A stretch of DNA of 64,000 nucleotides from Rhizophagus irregularis (Eukaryota > Glomeromycota > Glomeromycetes > Glomerales > Glomeraceae): assembly GCF_026210795.1 (NCBI RefSeq), contig NC_089446.1, positions 3,377,001 through 3,441,000 of the forward strand. Reading direction: 5' to 3'. The stretch's first letter is position 1. Each line of letters opens with the position of its first letter. The notes beneath the pieces were generated by a model. The model did no database searches. It saw nothing but the letters and a program-made list of their open reading frames with translations, and was not told where the DNA came from. Below, in pieces: positions 23,880 to 34,662 of this stretch. A program made the translations under genes and the position numbers.

Positions 23880-25440
23880 ATGAATCAATCCAGATTAAAA
23901 AAATCAGATTATCAGATTATCCACAAATTGATCAAATTGATTATAATTCTGGCCGGAATTAAGTAATCTACATGGAATTATCTTTTTTAGGGTATGAGTA
24001 ACATTACACAAATCCAAAAAAAAGCTATTTTGTTTTTCAGAAAAAATGAAATTTTAGATTTCACAAGATTCTAAAAAAGGAAATTTTTTGCTGATCATCT
24101 AATTTCAGCTAGAATTTATGATTAGATATTTAATTGTTGTTACGTGACTACCGAATATATCGATCATCTCCATTTATAGTAATACCATTTCACAAAAACC
24201 AGTTTTTCTAAATTTAGTTTCTGGTCATATAACATAAAATTTCCTAAAAAAGAAATTTTTTGTCAATCCCATATAGAATTGATAATTGATCAGATATCTG
24301 ATCATCCATCTGATCTATTTGACGGATTCATCTGAATCTGCCTATTTGACAGATTAATCCTAGGATGACCAGATTGACCAGATTCGGATTCTACCTTTAA
24401 CACATACAAATTTATGTTTTTTTAAAAAAAAATTCATTGATTTTAATCATTAATAATACATCAGTGGATCTATTACCTGCAAAGTTATAAATAATATTTC
24501 TTATTATAAATTTTCCTTTATTTAAATCAATAAAATAGAAATTTAAAATATAGTTTATATTTGATTCACATTATTAGTTGCTTTAAATAACTGTATATTA
24601 AATGTATTAATTTTTAGCAAATTTATTAGCTATAATTAGTGATACTTGGCTAAACTCTTTTTACCAAAAATTTCGGTTTCGTCATAGTTAAGTTTAAATT
24701 TTAATTATATAAAATTATAGTTTTATTATAAAAATATATGAAATTATATTATACATATAATAGTTTTATAAATTCCTTTAAAAAATATTATATTTTAATA
24801 TAAATTTATTATTTTTTTTTTTTATAAGTAATTATTATAATTAAAAATCCATGAAAATCTATAAAAAATCTATGGAAATACTATAAAATATTGAATTTTG
24901 GCATTTCGTCTTTTAATTTTAAATGTCTAAACTATTTCAGTTTAGTCAAATGACTAAATATTTTGGTTTCGCCCAAGATCTCTAGCTATAATTATTCAGA
25001 GCGTAGCAAAGAACTATTTATTGTACAGAATTAGATAAATTTGTAGTACTGGTTTAACCCATGTAATTTTTCCTTCCTTCTACTTATATCATCACCACAA
25101 TTTCCTTTTTGAAACATAATGCCCTTGCTTATTTTCCTTTATACTTTTTATTTTTAGTAACATTATATGCAATGTTCTTGATTATTTAATAAAGCAAAAT
25201 GTATCATGTTCATTATATAAAAAAAAAGACCCCGTATTTGAAAAATTTTGTTACGTCACATTACTCTGCATATCACATCTGATAAGATTAATAATCAAAC
25301 AAATAAGTCACATGAAAAAAAAACTTTGCTTTTTTTCTTTGTTCTTAATTCTTTTTTTCATTTTTCCCTTTTCTCTCTTTTCCTTTCTTTTGTACTTTTT
25401 TATTTTTTTCGTCTTACTCTTTTTCTTTAATTTTTTTATT
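23880..25440. other. No supported gene
   Basis: A+T-rich sequence with short dyads such as the CAGATTATCAGATTATC region near 23910. A pyrimidine-rich stretch at 25320..25440 gives an artefactual Phe/Leu frame. Confidence 0.4.
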
Positions 25441-25755
25441 TTAATAACCAGTTTTTATCATTTTTTTCTTTTTTAGGCATTATTTCTTAGCTCTTTAGAT
25501 ACATAGAAACTGAGTAACATCTGGAAATGTATTTTTTCGAATTTATTTATTCTAACAAAGCATTGTTAATATTCAATTTTTCTCTTTTTTTAGATGGTTG
25601 ATGTTTAAAACAAAATACTGAAAATTATCAGCAGCGCTAAGGAAAAATGGTTTTTTATGAATAAATTTTAGTGTAAACTTGGCCTTTTCAGACTTTTTTT
25701 TATTTTTCTTTTAATGAAATGTTACTAATGGTTCTTTTCTTTTTTTCTTTTGTAG

Positions 25756-26162
25756 GTGATTCTTTGAGTCTCTTAGACATATATTTTGGTAAGTGAAGTA
25801 TTCTTTTTACTTAAATCAATTCTTTTAGCGAAATGTTTGCTAATATTTCATCTTAGAGTCATCTGGACGCGTTAGATTTAGGTAAGATATTGTTTTTACT
25901 TTGCTATTTGTTTTAACAAAATAACAAAACTTTTACTAGTAATATTTTATTTTATTACCTTTATTTAGACAGTTTCTTCAAATATCTATGAACATGAATT
26001 TCAGTAAGGTTGGAAATCTGGTTCTCCTTAGATGCATTACGGTATGTGTTTAAATATTTTTTCTTTGTCTTTTTTTTTATTTTTAACAAAATGTAACGTC
26101 TGCTAATATTTTGTTTATTTCTTTAGTTGCAGATTTTAGGCAGCTTTTGGTTGGCGAAATGA
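25756..26162 (+). CDS. 3' part of an unrecognised spliced gene with tiny exons
   Basis: Four exons, 25756..25788 (33 nt), 25857..25881 (25 nt), 25969..26041 (73 nt) and 26127..26162, are bounded by GTAAGT/GTAAGA/GTATGT donors and TTGTAG/CTTAG/TTTAG acceptors. The introns carry branch-site-like GCTAAT or TAGTAAT elements 20-40 nt before the acceptor. Joined, they read one open frame: DSLSLLDIYF, ESSGRVRF, QFLQISMNMNFSKVGNLV and on to LQILGSFWLAK-stop. Upstream, at 25480..25640, further TTTTTTAG acceptors and a diverged copy of the first exon (ATTATTTCTTAGCTCTTTAG) suggest tandem duplication of exon-intron units. I could not extend the frame to a start codon. Product unknown. Confidence 0.4.
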
Positions 26163-26458
26163 CTTATTATTTCAGACTTACAATAGTTTCCATTTCCCTA
26201 GTAATTTATTAGATGTTATATTATATTAATTAGATAATACAATACATATTAGAGTAATTTGAGTCTTTATAAAAATAAATTGAATCATTATCAGTATAAG
26301 TATCATTTATATCAATAATATCGTTATCATTACCACTATTACTATATATAGTTGAATCATCATCTAGCTACATTTATTAAATAATAATAATTTCTGTAAA
26401 ATTATTTCTAAATTAATCAAGCTTCATTCCACCATTATAGGATCCCAGAAAACTAATA

Positions 26459-28712
26459 CAGTCAAACCTCTATATACCGATATTGCTGTTTTGGGGAAAA
26501 AGCATCGGTATATCGAATTATCGGTTTATAAAAAAAATTTTGTATACCGATATTATTATAAGTAACGTGATTAATATCGGTATAAATATTTTAATATATA
26601 TAAACATGCAACTTTATTCTATATTTATAAAATTCAAAAAATTTATTAACAAAATTGTATCAATTATATCAATTATGTATTACATTAGGGATTAGAAGTA
26701 AATATCAATTATATAATTACATTATTAGGATTAGAAGTAAAATAGCTATCTAATGTAGCCTGCTTTAAATCGGTGATATGTGATCTTAATACTTCATGTC
26801 TCAATTTTTGTAATGTATTTAATTCACTTTGATTAATAGAATTATTTAACGATGAATATTTAAAAAACATAACAAGATCATCCAAATCATTTAAGGCCTG
26901 AACTTTTGAAATTACCGATGGAATTTCTTCATCAGATTCAACTTCTAGTTCATTTTTATCTAAATTTACTAAAGATATAATTTCTTCATCAGTCAGCCCT
27001 TCGTTACTTTTTAGATGATCATCAATATGAATAAATTCATCCGCGTCCATATGATCATCAAATGGGAGTTGATCAATTAGAAATTGTATTTCTTCCCGTT
27101 CCACTTGATTATCTTCTCCTAATTGATTAACACTTTCATCCACTTCCTCTTGATTTACTAATGGAAGTATACCTGTATGCTTCCAACAATTATAAATTGT
27201 TTCTTGTGTTACTGCATTCCAAGCATTTGTACAAAAAACAATAGCATCATGAATATTTAAAGAATCGGCTCCTTTATTCAATTGCTGTGAGATTTCATAT
27301 GCTTCAACCCTATTTTTTACAAGGAGTTTTCGATATTTCGCCTAAAATTAAGTGAGTGTATGTTAAAACATTAAAAAATAATAAAAGAAAAAAAAAATGC
27401 TAACCTTAAAGGAATTAATGATTCCTGCATCGCATGGTTGCAAATGAGAAGTAGTATTTGGCGGTAAAAAATGTAGAGTTACATTTGTTAATTGGGTATT
27501 TTCATTTGTAATATGCACAGGAGCATTATCAACCAGCAATAGAATTTTGCGATTTTGCAATCGCATTTTTGTATCCAATTTTTTGAGATAATCGTTCCAA
27601 ATAGAGACCTGCATCCACGCTGTTTTATTCCAATAATAATTAACAGGTAAATCATCTTTTTTTTTACCTTTTAGTGCTCGTGGATTTTTAGAGGTATGAA
27701 TAAAAAATGGCGTTAATTTCTCTGTTCCAGTTGCGTTACATGTAAGAAGAATTGTAACTCTTTTTTTTGATTTCTTTTTTCCAGAGAGCGGACCTCTTGC
27801 TAGAGTTTTTGAAGGTTCAAGATCCCAATATAAACCTAAAATAACAAAAAAAAATATCAACACAAATAAGTGCATGTAAAATCTGAAAAATTCAGTATTT
27901 ACCTGTCTCATCACAATTAAAGACATCATTTAAATCATAATCCTTAATTATTTCACGCAACTTTTGTCTTTCTTCATTTAAAGTTTCAAGTGGAGCACTT
28001 GCTGCTTCACCCCACTTAACATATTCTTTCATGTTATGACGTTTTTTAAAATTAGAAATCCAACCATTAGAAGCTTTAAAATTATTAACTTCAAAACTCC
28101 TAGCAAAAAATTCTGCTTTTTCACGTAAAATATCAGTATTAATAACAAGATCTGCTTCAAGCGCGTTTGTAACCCATAGTGTCATAGCTTCCTCCACTTC
28201 TGGAAATTGCACAGGCCTTTCTCTTTGTTTTTTACTTTCCTCAGAGTCTAAATCTAGAAGTAACCACTTATCTTTATTCTTCAAAATATCAGAAACCGTG
28301 TTCTGTTTAATGCCATATTGAATAGCAAGTTGTTCTTGGGTAAGTCGTGGTTTTTTCTGATAGTCTAAGCAAAGTTGATACTTTTGTGCTTTTGTTAAAG
28401 TCACTCTTTTTCGTGGCTGTGAAAGAGTTTGAATGGCTTTTCTTTTTTCCGACATTGAGAAAAGGGAAAATTGCGTAACTTCATTTACGCGATCTAACCT
28501 TAAATAGTTAATATATCGGTATATAAACCAGATCTACATATACGTTACTATATGAGGGACAAACAAATAGTATCGAATAACGTTATATCGTGAAATCATA
28601 TAAAAAATCGGTATAACGAGGTTTTTTTATTAGATAAAAAACGGGGAAATTAAAAATCATCGGTATAAGCAAATATCGGTATATATTGTATCGGTATATA
28701 GAGGTCTGACTG
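26459..28712 (-). mobile_element. pogo/Tigger-type DNA transposon, intact copy
   Basis: The termini CAGTCAAACCTCTATATACC and the inverted complement ending GGTCTGACTG are flanked by TA duplications (26457-26458, 28713-28714). It is 2254 bp. Subterminal ATCGGTATA motifs occur repeatedly in both arms, as expected for transposase-binding sites. The transposase gene on the minus strand is uninterrupted, so the copy may be autonomous. Confidence 0.95.
26709..28455 (-). CDS. pogo-family DDE transposase, intact
   Basis: Exons 28455..27903, 27835..27405 and 27341..26709 join to 1617 nt (538 aa) with no stop or shift. Residues about 14-65 form the psq/CENP-B N-terminal HTH (LTKAQKYQLCLDYQ, LTQEQLAIQYGIKQNTVSDI). 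Residues about 70-150 form the second CENP-B-type HTH (GWISNFKKRHNMKEYVKW). The RNase-H-like catalytic domain follows, with NCDETG (Asp182), LLLVDNAPVH (Asp287) and LQPCDAGIINSFK (Asp320), a DDD triad typical of pogo. The C-terminal ~150 residues are acidic (LTDEEIISL). It cuts and pastes the element at TA sites. The decayed 11445 copy and the 59.6-kb remnant are its relatives. Nuclear localisation is expected. Confidence 0.95.
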
Positions 28713-28763
28713 TATAGAGGTTATAAAGGACTTTTGGCCAAAAACACTACTTTTCACCAAAAT

Positions 28764-28920
28764 TCAAAAAATCATTTTTTGTAAATATCTCAGCATCTAA
28801 TAATTCAATTTTAATGAACTTTTTTTATTTTGTAGCCCTCATTCAGAACTACAATTTAAAAAAAGTTTATCGAAATTGGACTACTGGATGCTGAGATATT
28901 TATAAAAAATGATTTTTTGA
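28764..28920. repeat. 157-bp inverted repeat
   Basis: TCAAAAAATCATTTTTTGTA with AATATCTCAGCATC forms the left arm, and the inverted complement lies at 28888..28920. Its interior resembles the three ~165-bp tandem units inside the Harbinger-like MITE at 31.7-32.4 kb, so the two share ancestry. Confidence 0.7.
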
Positions 28921-29059
28921 GCCTTAAAAAATGGGTCAATTCGCTGAAAGTGTAACCTTTAATCTGCCGAACTCTTTCTTGTAGATTCTTTGACAAAAAT
29001 TTCAGTAAAGAAATTTTAACTCTTCGTACTAATACAACTCTATTTTCTCAACCCACTAT

Positions 29060-30352
29060 TAAGGATGGGTCTGCAAATGATTTTCAAAATCCGCAATATT
29101 GTGGATTTTGGGGTTGAATTGCAGTTAGTAGCCCGCAATTCTGCAATTCTAATTGGCTGCCCATAACTGTCAGTTATAAAAATGTTAGAACTATGAGTTC
29201 CAGTATTTTCTTTTGATTTTTTTATATAAAAATGCTGGAACTATGAGTTCTGGCATTTCTTTTAATTTTTTTTATATAAAAATGCCAGAACTTATGGTTC
29301 TGGCGTTTTCTTTTAATTTTTTTATATAAAAACGCTAGAACTATAGGTTCTGGCATTTTCTTTCAATTTTTTTTTATATAAAAAATGCCAGAACTATGAT
29401 TCTGGTGCTTTCTTTTGATTTTTTCTTATATAAAAATGCTGGAACTATGGTTCCAGCATTTTCTTTAATTTTTTTTTATATAAAAAACGTTGGAACTATA
29501 GTTCTGGCATTTTCTTTTGATTTTTTTTTTGTATAAAAATGCCAGAACTATAGTTCCGGTATTTTCTTTTGATTTTTTTATATAAAAATGCCAGAACTAT
29601 AGTTCTGGCATTTTCTTTAATTTTTTTTCTATATAAAAATGTCAGAGCTATGGTTTTGGCATTTTCTTTTAATTTTTTTTATATAAAAACGCCAGAACTA
29701 TGGATCTCGACATTTTTTTAAATTTTTATATAAAAATGCCAGAACTATTAATTTCAGCATTTTTTTTTTAATTTTATAAAAATGCCGGAACTATTATTTC
29801 CAGCATTTTTTTTTATTAAAATTGCCAGAACTATTATTTCCAGCATTTTTTTATTAAAATTGCCAGAACTATTATTTCTGGCATTTTTTTTATTAAAATT
29901 GCCAAAACTATTAGTTCTGGCATTTTTTTTGCAGTTATAATAAGAGAAAACGCTGTTTCTGGCAGTTTTTTCCAATTACCAATCTATCTTTTTCTAAAAA
30001 ATAAAATCATTTTTTTTTAAATTTTGTTAATGAAAAATGATTTTTTTTTATGATTAATAATAAGAGGAAATATATTTTTTATTAGTTAAATTAAAAAATT
30101 ATATTTCATTAAAAAAAACATTAGTTTTTTTTGCAAACATTCAGCAAATCTGCAAATATTCCGCAATCCTGCAAATATTCTGCAATTGAATTGCGGTACT
30201 TTGGATATTTGTGGATTTGTGGAATATTTGCGGGATTGCGAATAATTGCGGATTTGCAAATCTGCGGATTTTTAGATTTAAAAATCTGCAATGTTCCGCA
30301 ATACTGTAAATTGCAATTATTCAGCAATTACATATTTGCAGCACCATTCTTA
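29060..30352. mobile_element. Non-autonomous hAT element carrying a hairpin minisatellite
   Basis: Exact 8-bp direct repeats CCCACTAT (29052-29059 and 30353-30360) flank the element. The terminal inverted repeats are TAAGGATGGGTCTGCAAAT and TAAGAATGGTGCTGCAAAT. The 8-bp duplication is diagnostic of hAT insertion. It is 1293 bp with no transposase, and the subterminal regions are rich in GCAAATC/CCGCAAT motifs on both sides. It landed exactly on the ATG of the LINE ORF1 pseudogene: the right-hand duplication plus the next G forms that start codon. Confidence 0.9.
29175..29945. repeat. Minisatellite of 16 hairpin units
   Basis: Sixteen tandem units of 48-62 nt. Each contains an imperfect palindrome built on AATGCCAGAACTA and TAGTTCTGGCATT, separated by TTTTATATAAAA-type spacers. 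Compensatory changes are visible (GCTGGAAC with GTTCCAGC against GCCAGAAC with GTTCTGGC), so pairing is conserved more than sequence. It lies wholly inside the hAT element. Confidence 0.93.
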
Positions 30353-30952
30353 CCCACTATGGCTAAAAAAGATAACAAAAATGCTGGCAACCTCACGAAA
30401 GTCCTGCCAAGTACAAAGATAAATGAAATAATAATAATAAAGACTTTGGTTCTAATATTTTTAACTCTGATAATGAATACACAAATAAAAATAATAACAA
30501 TCCTTCCAAGCACACCTGTATACCTCATGAAAAAAGATTTTGTCGCTGACTCAGCGGCTGATACTGGAGGTAGTAATATTACTCCTTCTCAACAAAAAAA
30601 TACTGACAATACTTCGTCTACTCCTTTCAAAGATTCTGTTGCGCCCACTGCACCAGGTTCTAACATGTTTGGCACAGACATGTCTATGTATGCTCCAAAG
30701 GACAAAGAAACTTTTCCCTAAACACGTCTCCTAATAAGGATACTATAGTCTATAGACACCAATGATATTAATTCTCCCCTTAGACACGTCTACCATTTAC
30801 ATTTTTAGGTATAAATATCAAGCTACTGCACTTTTTCTGAATTCATTAAAAAATATTCCACCAATAGAGCTATGATAGACACTATCAATAATCTCCTTCT
30901 GGAAACTTATCATTTTTACACTGGATGTGCCCACATTTCTGATTCTGGTGAT

Positions 30953-31196
30953 TAAGGTTGCTTGCCGAAACCTAGGGGTTTAGGCAAGATAGCGTTTCGC
31001 CGAAAAGCGAAATTCTGCCAAAACTATATTAAAGTTATATTAAAAAACTGGCGAAACTTTGGAGAAAAGCGAAATTGCCGAAACTTATTATAAATGCCGA
31101 AACTGCCGAAACTTTGCTGAAACTATAATAAATCTATAGTAAAATTTTGATGAAACTAATCGTAGGATTTTGAAGAGGTTTAGACAAGCAACCTTA
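30953..31196 (+). mobile_element. 244-bp hAT-type MITE, copy 1
   Basis: Terminal inverted repeat TAAGGTTGCTTGCC with GACAAGCAACCTTA. Exact 8-bp target duplication CTGGTGAT (30945-30952, 31197-31204). The interior is rich in GCCGAAACT repeats. It is inserted in the ORF1 pseudogene, and removing it rejoins HISDSGDQKRLV. Confidence 0.93.
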
Positions 31197-31684
31197 CTGG
31201 TGATCAAAAAAGACTCGTCATACATTTCAACTCGTCCAAGGAACGTAATGAGTAATTATTATTCCAACATGCTGATCTTGCCGATCTACAATTTCATCTG
31301 TATGACCCTAAATAACTCCAATCTAATGAAGATCTCTGGGCTATACAAGTTATTGACATTCCATTCTTCATTAAAAAGGATGATATTACTGCGCTTTTCA
31401 AGAAATATGGCAACATTCAATTCTCACAATCATACTTGTTCCCAATCTTCCGAAATGCAATGACGCATATTGTTTATGATGATGCCTCATCTATTCACCA
31501 CTTCTTCGACATGCAATGGGCAATTTATTGTTACTCCACCTGTTTATGAATCACTCCATGCTATTTCACAGTTGATCAAAAAAATCCCGTCAAGAATTTG
31601 TCACCGTACTTGTACAACTTCTTCCAAATATTAAGGACATGCATCTGGCTCCTTTGATTCGTAAAATCAAAGCTATGGCTGTTA

Positions 31685-32439
31685 GGGGCGTGCCAGAAAT
31701 TATGTGATTTGGTGGGTAGGTGGGGGTCAGGTCCTGCAATCAGGTGTCACAATATACCTTTTATGGTAATAGTATATCTTTTATAGTAAATAATATATAA
31801 TTTGTTTATTAAGAAGCTTTTTTTGCAATTATCTTACCATCTAAAAGTCCAATTTTAATGATTTTTTTTTTGTTTTATAAAGTATAAAGAGAGCTACAAA
31901 ATAAAAAAAGTTTATGCAAATTGAATTATTGGAGTAAAATAATTGTATTATAATATACAGTATATATAATATATAATAATTTATTTATTAAGAAGCTTTT
32001 TTGCAATTAACTTACTATATAGCAGTTCAATTTCAATAAATTTTTTTTGTTTTGTAAAGCATAAAGAGGTCTACAAAGCAAAAAAAAGTTTATGCAAATT
32101 GGATTATTGGATAGTGAAATAATTGTATTATAATATATATAATAGATGATAATTTATTTATTAATAAGCTTTTTTGCAATTATTTCACCATCTAGCAGTC
32201 CAATTTCAATGAATTTTTTTTTATTTTATAAAGCATAAATGGGGCTACAAAACAAAAAAAAGTTTATGCAAATTGGATCATTAGATAGCAAACTAATTGT
32301 ATTATAATATATATATTAATATAATATAATATATATTATATTGTATGTTTTTTTTTAGCCAATCAGAATTCAATCACATGGTGGGTAGGGGGGGTCAGGT
32401 CTCTAATTGAGCATAATCACGTGATTTCTGGCATGCCCC
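31685..32439. mobile_element. PIF/Harbinger-type MITE with internal triplication
   Basis: Terminal inverted repeats GGGGCGTGCCAGAAAT and, inverted, GGGGCATGCCAGAAAT, flanked by TTA on both sides (31682-31684, 32440-32442), the 3-bp target typical of PIF/Harbinger. It is 755 bp. Removing it with one TTA rejoins the ORF1 reading frame (KAMAV|NVPFSLNSYKPK), which confirms the borders. The centre holds three ~165-bp tandem units, each with AAGCTTTTTTGCAATTA. Confidence 0.88.
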
Positions 32440-33056
32440 TTAATGTCCCGTTCTCTCTCAATTCCTACAAACCCAAAAAATAGATGTATGTTACCTTTAA
32501 ATCGCAACTAATGATGGATGTTACTATAAAACAATTGGTTGCCTTGCATAGTCAAAGGCTTACTTGGGAATTGCCCCAAAATACCAACAAACTTTGCCAC
32601 AGATGTGGTAAACTTGGCTGTGCCTTCAGCCCCACCGCTTGCCCAATAAACAACTTTAAAGGTCGCTCACATACTCATAATCCTGTTGCTCATCTCAAAG
32701 AACGCTTCAATATTGGCCAACCTCCAAAAATTTCTCATCTAATTGAAATTAGCAATGCTCCCGTTCTTAATCTAAAAATCGTTTCAACTTTTACCAACGT
32801 AACAATTTGACCAACAAAGCTGGACATAATTACAATTCTACTTCTTTTAGCTCTAATGATTCTTCAAATCGCAATAATTCTACTTAATACTCTAGATCTA
32901 ATGAATGCAAAAGCAAGAATCGCTTTGTTTGGTACCGTGCTCTGTCTCTTGCTACTCTACTCTCCACCTCTGCTTGGCTTTCAAATTTTTCCAATCTATA
33001 CAATAACACTGCCTCTACCTCCACCTCTGCTGGCTCCAAATTTCCATTAGTAGACC

Positions 33057-33300
33057 TAAGGTTGCTTGTCTAAGCCTCTTCAAAATCCTACGATTAGTTT
33101 CGTCAAAATTTTACTATAGATTTATTATAGTTTCAGCAGAGTTTCAGCAGTTTCAGCATTTATAATAAGTTTCAGCAGTTTCGCCTTTTTCCAAAGTTTT
33201 GCCAGTTTTTTAATATAACTTTAATATAGTTTCGGCAGAATTTCGCTTTTCGGTGAAATGCCATCTTGCCTAAACCCCAAGGTTTTGGCAAGCAACCTTA
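33057..33300 (-). mobile_element. 244-bp hAT-type MITE, copy 2 (inverted)
   Basis: Same family and the same 244-bp length as 30953..31196 but in opposite orientation. The 8-bp target duplication AGTAGACC is exact (33049-33056, 33301-33308). The near identity suggests recent mobilisation by a hAT transposase elsewhere. Confidence 0.93.
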
Positions 33301-33425
33301 AGTAGACCCTAATTGTTTCCAAATTCAGGAAATTTTATCCCTACTTAAAAGCTTCCAAGAAGATATAGCTAATGTTTGTGCTAGAATTTATGCTCTTAAA
33401 CTAGCTGATCAATGAATGTCACAGC

Positions 33426-34620
33426 TAAAGCTCCGAACGGTTCGGGCTAAACCGGGGAACCGATCCGAAACCGGCTCAAAATTCGGTTTGGTTCTTGCCT
33501 GGGTATTAGAACCGAAATCGGCGGTTCGGTTCGTTTAACTCGATTTTTATAAAAATGCGAAAAATCGAATAGCCGGCCATCTAGTGATCGTATAAAGTCG
33601 AACTATATATCATTGGATTCGTCTCGACGAGACGCGTCGAATGGTGGTAAGATCATGTCTCTAGCATCGATAGAACACACGTTAATCCACGCTAAATGAT
33701 TTATCAATAATTGGAATTAGCAAGCTATCTATCGGTGCTAGAGACATGATCTTAGCACCATTCGACGCGTCTCAGTGAGACGAATCCAATGAATATAAAT
33801 TCGTCCGTATACGACCACTAGATGGCGAATAATATCAAGTTTCGCATTTTTTTAAAATTTTCGAGCGTTAAAAATTAAAAATTCCGATACATGAATTTAT
33901 TCGTCGTCCAATGGTCGTACAAATATGAATTAGGACTCATTGGATTCGTCTCGATGAGACGAGTCTAATGGTGGTAAGATCACGTCTCTAGCATCGATAG
34001 ATAGCTTGATAATGCCAATTTTTTATAAATTATTTAGCGTGAATTAACTTACGATCTATTAATGCTAGAGACATGTTCTCACCACCATTCGACTCGTCTC
34101 GTCGAGACGAATCCAATGAGTCCTAATTCATATTTGTACGACCATTGGACGACGAATAAATTCATGTATCGGAATTTTTAATTTTTAACGCTCGAAAATT
34201 TTAAAAAAATGCGAAACTTGATATTATTCGCCATCTAGTGGTCGTACACGGACGATTTATATTCATTGGATTCGTCTCACTGAGACGCGTCGAATGGTGC
34301 TAAGATCATGTCTCTAGCACCGATAGATAGCTTGCTAATTCCAATTATTGATAAATCATTTAGCGTGGATTAACGTGTGTTCTATCGATGCTAGAGACAT
34401 GATCTTACCACCATTCGACGCGTCTCGTCGAGACGAATCCAATGATATATGGTTTGACTTTATACGATCACTAGATGGCTGGCTATTCGATTTTTCGCAT
34501 TTTTATAAAAATCGGATTAAACCGAACCGAACCGCCGGTTTTTCAGTTCGGTTCTTACGGATTTCGGCTCTAATCTGAACCGTCTATAATCCGGACCAAA
34601 CTGACCCGTTCAGAGCTTTA
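33426..34620. mobile_element. 1195-bp fold-back hAT-type element
   Basis: Termini TAAAGCTCCGAACGG and, inverted, TAAAGCTCTGAACGG, with exact 8-bp duplication GTCACAGC (33418-33425, 34621-34628). Almost the whole element is one inverted repeat centred near 34023. Each arm contains smaller dyads such as GATTCGTCTCGACGAGAC and GCTAGAGACATGATCTTA. There is no gene. The open frame 34348..34578 is a chance read of one arm. Confidence 0.9.
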
Positions 34621-34662
34621 GTCACAGCTTGAATAACAAGTTTTTGGTTATAAACAAGACTA

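Larger units (their letters stand above)
30359..34660 (+). pseudogene. LINE-type ORF1 (RRM-like plus zinc knuckle) pseudogene with multiple insertions
   Basis: Starting MAKKDNKNAGN (30359), host-frame pieces read TDMSMYAPKDKETFP, then (after a MITE) WAIQVIDIPFFIKKDDITAL with FKKYGNIQFSQSYL (RRM-like), NVPFSLNSYKPKK, NTNKLCHRCGKLGC (zinc knuckle), LKERFNI, and finally ILSLLKSFQEDIANVCARI and YALKLADQ. Similar ORF1 proteins precede endonuclease/RT genes in Rhizophagus LINEs; this is from recall. Stops include TAG 32481 (KK-stop-MYVTF) and a TGA after LADQ. Removing each insertion with one target-site copy rejoins the frame. ORF2 is not in the window. Confidence 0.65.

Noticed and set aside
25248-25430. 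Phe/Leu-rich 60-aa frame
   Set aside because: Pyrimidine-rich sequence upstream of splice acceptors. No support as coding.
30131-30358. Upstream part of an open frame reading into the ORF1 start
   Set aside because: It lies inside the right arm of the hAT element. The true ORF1 start is the ATG at 30359 formed at the target site.
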